Below, piece by piece: positions 58,810 through 64,000 of a DNA stretch of 64,000 nt. Source of the DNA: Sulfitobacter sp. S223 (GTDB taxonomy: Bacteria > Pseudomonadota > Alphaproteobacteria > Rhodobacterales > Rhodobacteraceae); the NCBI RefSeq assembly GCF_025143825.1, contig NZ_CP083560.1, positions 992,001 to 1,056,000 of the forward strand, given 5' to 3'. Positions within the stretch are counted from its first letter, which is position 1, and every line of letters starts with the position of its first letter. Both the position numbers and the translations under genes were made by a program. A model generated the notes under the pieces. The model had not been told where the DNA came from, made no database searches, and saw nothing but the letters and a program-made list of their open reading frames with translations.

Positions 58810-60957
58810 ATGGCCGCCGGATTTGAAAGCCCGATATGGTACCGCGCAGCACATCTACGCCCGTGGCTTGCTCCGCGCACCGAGATTACGCGACAGGTGT
58901 TTCGTGGTGTTGAATGGTTCGTTATGCGCGATCCCCTGTCAGGCAAATTTTGTAGATTGTCGGACAGCACGCATTGGGTCGTGGCCCAGATGGACGGCAA
59001 GCGCACCATTGGTGAAATCTGGGACATCACCTGTACGGAGCTGGGTGAGACTGCGCCCACGCAAGATGAAATGCTCAGCACGATTGCGCAGCTCAGCTCG
59101 ATTGATCTGCTGGTAACAGATGGAATGCCCGACAATGACCGGCTGGTTGAGCGGGCGTTAAAAAAGGAAGGCAAAGGGCTGGTTGCGCGATTTATGAACC
59201 CGCTGGCGCTGCGGTTTCCACTGATGGATCCGGACCGGTTACTAACGGAATGCTGGCCGCTCGCGCGACCGTTTTTTACGATCTGGGGCGGGCTATTATA
59301 TCTGCTGCTTCTCGGCGCTGGTGCTGTGACGGCGGTACAGCATTGGGACGCGTTGACCGAAAACCTGATCGACCGTGTGCTGGCCACAAATTCGCTCATC
59401 GCGCTGGTCATGGTCTATCCGGTGGTCAAACTCCTGCATGAGCTGGGCCATGGGTTTGCGCTAAAGAAATTTGGCGGCGAAGTGCGCGAAGTTGGCCTGA
59501 TGTTTCTTGTGTTTATCCCCGTGCCCTACGTTGACGCGTCTGCGGCTTCTGGATTTCCGGACAAACGCGCACGGATTCTGGTTAGTGCGGCGGGCATCAT
59601 GGTTGAGCTGGGGCTGGCTGCGGGCGCAATGCTGCTGTGGGTCGAGCTGGAGCCGGGACTGTGGCGGGCGGTTGCATTTAATACGATGGTCATCGGCGGG
59701 ATTTCAACGCTGCTTTTCAATGGTAACCCGCTCTTGCGCTTTGACGGGTACTTTGTGTTGGCGGACGCGATTGAAATCCCCAATCTTGGCAACCGGTCGA
59801 ACCAATATCTGGGTTATCTGATCCAGCGTTATGCCTTTGGCATTGCCGATGCGCGGTCTCCAGTGCGGGCGCGCGGCGAAAAAGGATGGTTCTTTTTCTA
59901 TTCTATCGCAGCGTTTTGCTATCGGATCGTGATAACGGTGACGATAATCTCCATTGTGGCTGTGCGTTTTTTCATAGTCGGCATCGCGCTGGCGATCTGG
60001 TCTTTGACGTTGATGTTTATTGTGCCGATGCTCAAACACTTGAAGTTTGTTGTGGTTGGAGATCGGCTGCGGGGGCGGCGGGGCAGGGCGTTTGCGGTCA
60101 GTGGGATTGTGATTTGTGCACTTGTGCTGTCACTGGGGGTGATCCGGGTCCCGTACCGGACGATGGCCGAAGGCGTGGTGCATTCCACTCGTGACGAGAC
60201 GGTTTATGCTGAGGCCGAAGGCATGATCGAGCAGGTCGTCAGTGCCTCTGGCGATCATGTCGCGCAGGGTGCAGTTATCCTGAAACTTTCCGATCCCTAT
60301 GCGGATGCTAGTCTGCGTGCCGCCGAGGCGGAGTTCCGTAAATATAGCTACCGGTACGAACAAGCCCTAAGCGAGAGTGCCTATGATATGCAGCTGTGGA
60401 AGGCGCAGTCCGTGCGCGCAGAGCAGGAGCTGAACATCCTGCAAAGCCTTGCTGTTGCGCGGGATGTCGTGTCGCACCGGGCAGGAGAGCTTGTTTTGCC
60501 GAATGCCGGTGATCTTGAAGGGCGTTTTTTGCGGCGGGGTGATGTTATCGGCCATGTGGTTGATCCGGCCTCCATCGTCGTGCGCGTAGCGGTGTCCCAA
60601 GACAAGGCCGACCTTGTCAGGGCCCGCACGCTGGGTGTTGAAATGCGTCCTGCGGATGCGCCTGAAAACCGGTTTGAGGCGCGTGTTGCCAGAGAAGTGC
60701 CTGCAATCGGATATGAACTGGCCTCGCTCGCTTTGACGACCGAGGGAGGGGGGCAGTTCTCGCTTGATCCTGTCGCAAACGGTGCAGCGGTGGCGCTGCA
60801 ACCGGTGATGCAGTTTGATCTGGAACCGGTAGCGGCACCACCCAGTTTAGTGTTAGGCATGCGCGTCCATGTGCGTTTTGACCACGGGGCAGAGCCGTTG
60901 GTTCAGCGCGGATGGCGCCGGTTGCGGCAACTTTTCTTGCGACGTTTCAATGTTTGA
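58810..60957 (+). CDS. PqqD-like / M50 peptidase / HlyD fusion membrane protein
   Basis: A 715-aa multidomain membrane protein. Residues about 15-105 resemble a PqqD-type winged-helix domain (VFRGVEWFVMRDPLSGKFCR, MDGKRTIGEIWD, TQDEMLSTIAQLSSIDLL). The membrane core is a site-2-protease (M50) domain with the zinc motif HELGH at 210-214 and the matching NPLLRFDGY at 306-314, within about nine helices. After the last helix (about 428-446) comes a HlyD-like periplasmic part (AEGMIEQVVSASGDHVAQGAVILKL, coiled coil, LEGRFLRRGDVIGHV). The zinc ligands are intact, so it could be an active intramembrane protease. The next gene overlaps its end by 8 bp. Confidence 0.88.
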   Translation: MAAGFESPIWYRAAHLRPWLAPRTEITRQVFRGVEWFVMRDPLSGKFCRLSDSTHWVVAQMDGKRTIGEIWDITCTELGETAPTQDEMLSTIAQLSSIDLLVTDGMPDNDRLVERALKKEGKGLVARFMNPLALRFPLMDPDRLLTECWPLARPFFTIWGGLLYLLLLGAGAVTAVQHWDALTENLIDRVLATNSLIALVMVYPVVKLLHELGHGFALKKFGGEVREVGLMFLVFIPVPYVDASAASGFPDKRARILVSAAGIMVELGLAAGAMLLWVELEPGLWRAVAFNTMVIGGISTLLFNGNPLLRFDGYFVLADAIEIPNLGNRSNQYLGYLIQRYAFGIADARSPVRARGEKGWFFFYSIAAFCYRIVITVTIISIVAVRFFIVGIALAIWSLTLMFIVPMLKHLKFVVVGDRLRGRRGRAFAVSGIVICALVLSLGVIRVPYRTMAEGVVHSTRDETVYAEAEGMIEQVVSASGDHVAQGAVILKLSDPYADASLRAAEAEFRKYSYRYEQALSESAYDMQLWKAQSVRAEQELNILQSLAVARDVVSHRAGELVLPNAGDLEGRFLRRGDVIGHVVDPASIVVRVAVSQDKADLVRARTLGVEMRPADAPENRFEARVAREVPAIGYELASLALTTEGGGQFSLDPVANGAAVALQPVMQFDLEPVAAPPSLVLGMRVHVRFDHGAEPLVQRGWRRLRQLFLRRFNV

Positions 60958-62932
60958 TCAGGTTTCCCCCTCGCCAACCAAGGCGCAAGCCGTTGCAGGA
61001 CTTAGCCTTTTTCGGCAAATGGTACCTGCACAAGGGGCCGAGCAGCCGCTGGACTGGCGCTTTACGTTGAAGTGGGTGATAGCACAGGGGACCCAGCCGG
61101 TTGTCGCTGTTGCCACACGTCGGCGCATGATGTGGCTTGCGCGTGGCATCGCCCGTCAGGCACGCAAGCTCAGCCATCTTGAGGACGACGTCCTATTGGC
61201 CCGCATCGAGACGGCAAGAGAGCGGGCAGATCTGCGCAAGCCGCTGTCTCGCCCTGCGCGGCACTTGCTGGCGCTTCTATGCGTCCTCACACAACGCAAG
61301 CTTGGCTTTATGCCGTTTCGCAGCCAGATCGCCGGTGTCTTGGTTCTGGTCTCGGGACGGCTCGCCGAGATGGAGACGGGATCGGGCAAGACGCTCACCG
61401 CCTCAGTCGCCGCTGTGATGATCGCCCTGATGGGCGAACGCGTCCATGTCATTACGGCCAATGACTACCTTGCCGCACGCGATGCTGAAACCTTGTTGCC
61501 TCTTGCTGAGGCTTTGGGCCTTCGGGTCGGGCTGATCACTGCTGATATCGAGCATCAGAACCGCGCCGCTGCCTACCGCTGCGCGATCACCTATGGATCC
61601 AATCAGGAGATGGCATTTGACTATCTGCGCGACCGCATCCGGCTGACCGGAGAAGTCGGGCCGCTGCGGCTGACCTTTGACATGATCAGTGCGCAGACCC
61701 CGCGTGGCGCGGGTATTTCGATGAATGGATTGCCTTTTGCGATCGTGGATGAGGCGGACTCTGTTTTGATCGATGAATGTCGCACGCCGCTTATCCTGTC
61801 GGCAACAGCTCAGCCTGATCCTGACTGGGCGGCAGCGGCGTGGCACTTGGCACAGTTGCTGGTCGAGGGGCGCGATTTTGTCGTGAACCGTTCTGGTAGG
61901 CAGATTGAGTTGACCGCCTCCGGCCGCCGTGCCCTGACCCGTGAGGCAGAAGAGATGGGGGGCATTTGGCGCAACACGGCGCGCCGCGAGAATGCCGCCA
62001 CGCTTGCCCTGTCGGCGCGCTATCTTTTTGACCGCGATGAGCATTATTTGATCGAAGACGGCACAGTAAAGCTGATTGATGAATACACTGGTCGGGTCTC
62101 ACCTGATCGGGCTCTGTCGGACGGTCTGCACCAATTGATTGAGCTCAAGGAAGATGTCGAGATCACGGGACGCCGAGAGGTGCTCGGACGCATGACCTAT
62201 CAGAGGTTTTTCCGCCGATATCGCAGACTGGCGGGCATGACGGGGACGGCGCGCGAAGTTTCGGCCGAGTTACGCGCGGTCTATGGATTGTCTGTGGTGC
62301 CTGTCCCGCCCCCGCGGGCGTCGAGGCGCAAATATGGACGTGGACGTATTTTGCGCAACGAAGCGGTGAAGTGGGACAAGGTCGCCGCACGTGTGGCCAA
62401 GCTGCATGCAAAGGGGCGTCCTGTTTTGATTGCAACCCGTACGGTGCGGGCCAGTGCTGCGGTCTCTGCACGTCTGACGGAAGCAGGATTGCCGCATGAG
62501 TTGCTGAATGCCGCGCAATCTGGTCAGGAGGCCGAGATTATTGCCGCTGCCGGACAGCTTGGCGCGATCACTGTTGCGACCAATATGGCGGGGCGTGGCG
62601 TAGATATCGGTTTGGCGACACAGGTAAGGGCCTTGGGCGGGATGCACGTGCTCTTGACGGAACTACACGAAGCACGGCGCATCGACAGGCAGGTGATCGG
62701 ACGCTGTGCACGGCAGGGCGATCCGGGTAGTTGCGAGGCATTCGTCAGTTGGGAGGACCCACTGATCAGCAGCTTTGGCCGCGCGCGCATATTGCGGTGG
62801 GTGCAGGGGGCAAAGGCGTTCCACCGCGCACAGGCGCGCGCAGAGCGGTTGCATGCACGCGCGCGCACGGACTTACTGCGGCATGATTTGCGCCGTGAAG
62901 AACAATTTGGATTTGCTGGGAGAGTAGAATGA
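60950..62932 (+). CDS. SecA-like translocase ATPase, short form
   Basis: A 660-aa homologue of the preprotein translocase motor. Motifs in order are Walker A METGSGKT (141-148), TANDYLAARDAE, the DEAD-type IVDEADSVLIDECRTPLILS (265-284), the SecA-specific LIDEYTGRVSPDRALSDGLHQ, LAGMTGTAREVSAE, and ATNMAGRGVDIG. The second-ATPase-domain end RIDRQVIGRCARQGDPGS is also present. It stops soon after, so the helical wing/scaffold and the C-terminal zinc finger of housekeeping SecA (about 900 aa) are missing. I start at the ATG at 60950, overlapping the previous stop; the longer frame is antisense-like leader. The linkage to HlyD-type genes and a giant cargo points to a dedicated motor. Confidence 0.93.
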   Translation: MFDQVSPSPTKAQAVAGLSLFRQMVPAQGAEQPLDWRFTLKWVIAQGTQPVVAVATRRRMMWLARGIARQARKLSHLEDDVLLARIETARERADLRKPLSRPARHLLALLCVLTQRKLGFMPFRSQIAGVLVLVSGRLAEMETGSGKTLTASVAAVMIALMGERVHVITANDYLAARDAETLLPLAEALGLRVGLITADIEHQNRAAAYRCAITYGSNQEMAFDYLRDRIRLTGEVGPLRLTFDMISAQTPRGAGISMNGLPFAIVDEADSVLIDECRTPLILSATAQPDPDWAAAAWHLAQLLVEGRDFVVNRSGRQIELTASGRRALTREAEEMGGIWRNTARRENAATLALSARYLFDRDEHYLIEDGTVKLIDEYTGRVSPDRALSDGLHQLIELKEDVEITGRREVLGRMTYQRFFRRYRRLAGMTGTAREVSAELRAVYGLSVVPVPPPRASRRKYGRGRILRNEAVKWDKVAARVAKLHAKGRPVLIATRTVRASAAVSARLTEAGLPHELLNAAQSGQEAEIIAAAGQLGAITVATNMAGRGVDIGLATQVRALGGMHVLLTELHEARRIDRQVIGRCARQGDPGSCEAFVSWEDPLISSFGRARILRWVQGAKAFHRAQARAERLHARARTDLLRHDLRREEQFGFAGRVE

Positions 62933-63777
62933 TCAGGGCATCGGCGCGAAACCTTACAGGTGTGGTTCTTGCGGCCACTGTCAGCCTGACGGCGATTGTG
63001 AACAGCGGTCAGGCAGAGGCACAGCAAGCGGGTACGGAGCCGTTGATAGATCTGGATTGTCTGATCGAGCCACGCTCGATCGCGGACCTTTCTGCAGCAA
63101 CAGACGGCATTATTTCCGAGGTTTTGGTCAAACGGGGGGACCGTGTCAAAGTGGGGCAGGCTTTGGCGCAGCTTGATGACCGTCTTGAAACCCTCCAGAT
63201 CGACCTTGCGCAAGCGCGGGCATCCTCTGACGTAAACTTGCGGGCGCAAATCTCGCGTTTGGAACTGCGTCAAACGGAATTTGATCGCGCTTTGCAGCTT
63301 GAGCAGCGCAATGTAGCGGCCGTCGCTCTGCGTCAAAGCGCGGAGATCGAACTGGCACTTGCCAAGCTGGCCGTAGAGGAAGCGGAGTTGGATCAGAAAG
63401 TTGCATTGATTGAGCTGGCGCAAGCGACGCAAGTGCGCGACCGGCGCGTTCTTCGCAGCCCCGTTGATGGCATTGTAATAGCGATCCTTGCTGCCAAGGG
63501 TGAATTTGCCAATGAGCAAACGCCTATTGTTACAGTGGCGGAAACGAACCCGTTGCATGTGGGTGTATTCGCACCGATCACAGCTTTCGGTCGGGTCTCT
63601 GTAGGGACCACGCGCCAAGTGCGCCAGGTCTTGCCATTTGACCGCAGCTTTGAGGCTGAGGTCACTGTTGTAGATAGTGTTTTTGATGCCGCAAGCAGCA
63701 CCTTTTTTGTAAGACTCGAACTGCCAAATCCCAACGGCGATATCCCTGCAGGCACAAAATGCCGTGTTAAACTATAA
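62929..63777 (+). CDS. HlyD/RND-type periplasmic adaptor protein
   Basis: A 282-aa protein with a signal peptide (about residues 1-31, ending AEAQQ). It has a membrane-fusion-protein fold: lipoyl half AATDGIISEVLVKRGDRVKV, an alpha-helical hairpin with repeated Q/E/L/A residues (about 85-170), the second lipoyl half LRSPVDGIVIAILAAKGEFA, and a beta-barrel domain to the end. The C-terminal membrane-proximal domain is short. The ATG overlaps the SecA-like stop (ATGA). Unlike the two HlyD fusions upstream, it has no lasting membrane anchor, so it may be a soluble third adaptor of the same export complex. Confidence 0.9.
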   Translation: MIRASARNLTGVVLAATVSLTAIVNSGQAEAQQAGTEPLIDLDCLIEPRSIADLSAATDGIISEVLVKRGDRVKVGQALAQLDDRLETLQIDLAQARASSDVNLRAQISRLELRQTEFDRALQLEQRNVAAVALRQSAEIELALAKLAVEEAELDQKVALIELAQATQVRDRRVLRSPVDGIVIAILAAKGEFANEQTPIVTVAETNPLHVGVFAPITAFGRVSVGTTRQVRQVLPFDRSFEAEVTVVDSVFDAASSTFFVRLELPNPNGDIPAGTKCRVKL

Positions 63778-63970
63778 ACGGCTGGTGTAGCCACGAATTT
63801 GCAAACCCCATACAAGGGGAAGATGAAAATCTGTCGCACACCGCAGCTCCTGAATTTTGGGGATTGGGAAAGGATGTTTGAAATAGCCGTCACTCGCTGG
63901 ATTGGGTGACTGGACGATACCATTCATCAAAGAAAAGCCATGCATATAGAGATCGATTTGAGCGTTCACT
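63778..63970. other. Intergenic region after the export cluster
   Basis: This short stretch follows the last adaptor gene. A minus-strand frame of 73 codons (63772-63993) crosses it but has no recognisable motif. No convincing terminator is visible; caacccc/gggg pairing near 63803-63820 is weak. Confidence 0.4.
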
Positions 63971-64000
63971 ATGCCTGATGAGAGTAGCTTCATTGACGTG
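63971..64000 (+). CDS. Possible start of a further gene (cut by window edge)
   Basis: An ATG at 63971 opens a frame reading MPDESSFIDV to the end of the window. The ribosome binding site is weak and ten codons are too few for identification. The opening vaguely recalls short regulators such as ECF sigma factors, but this is only a hint. Confidence 0.2.
   Translation, partial: MPDESSFIDV

Noticed and set aside
36985-63777. Classical type I secretion locus
   Set aside because: HlyD-type proteins and an RTX substrate are present, but no ABC-type ATPase motif (no LSGGQ) is found; the only ATPase is SecA-like.

Overview
The window looks like chromosomal DNA of a marine alphaproteobacterium of the Rhodobacterales (Roseobacter group). 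This is inferred from the aa3-type cytochrome oxidase assembly cluster (ctaC-ctaB-small ORF-ctaG-ctaE-surf1) running into thrC and an M16 peptidase, from the DUF2927, DUF1178 and EI-Ntr (ptsP) proteins, and from the carboxynorspermidine polyamine genes. I cannot name genus or species. I see no rRNA, tRNA, CRISPR array, prophage or intact insertion sequence.

Layout. 1-3785 (minus strand): start of topA, dprA, a gap with a 27-bp tandem duplication and a possible 51-aa membrane peptide, and tldD. 3951-11495 (plus): cytochrome c oxidase subunits and assembly factors, then thrC, an M16 peptidase and a GNAT acetyltransferase in a tightly packed run. 11584-13874 (plus): exported metallo-beta-lactamase-fold protein and a GlcD-type FAD oxidase. 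13871-18078 (minus): probable lipoprotein hydrolase, then the packed set mtnP-DUF2927-lysE-apt, which links methylthioadenosine breakdown to adenine salvage. 18340-26313: SulP transporter, an AhpD-like gene facing a TetR gene across a doubled operator, flavin reductase, GNAT, EcsC, Nudix, DUF1178, SDR and lysC. 26492-35466: ptsP, nspC plus carboxynorspermidine synthase, DMT exporter, quinone oxidoreductase, aldo/keto reductase and a fatty acid hydroxylase-type membrane protein.

After about 1.5 kb of apparently gene-free, AT-richer DNA (35467-36984), the right-hand 27 kb is a single specialised locus. A 19.4-kb gene encodes a 6463-aa cysteine-free giant protein with an N-terminal LEPR-XLL motif, recurring helical modules, EF-hand-like loops, Calx-beta-like domains, two large RTX blocks and a Lys/Gly tail. 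Immediately downstream are a DUF3467 protein, a GAF-GAF-TM-HlyD fusion, a PqqD-like/M50-peptidase/HlyD fusion, a C-terminally short SecA-like ATPase and a soluble HlyD-type adaptor. The last four genes are 4 bp apart or overlap.

The strongest hypothesis is that this is a dedicated export system for the giant protein. It would use a SecA-type motor in place of the ABC transporter of a classical type I system, with HlyD-like adaptors bridging the periplasm and a PqqD-like domain possibly recognising the LEPR leader. Gene order, motifs and overlaps are seen directly; the secretion function is inference.
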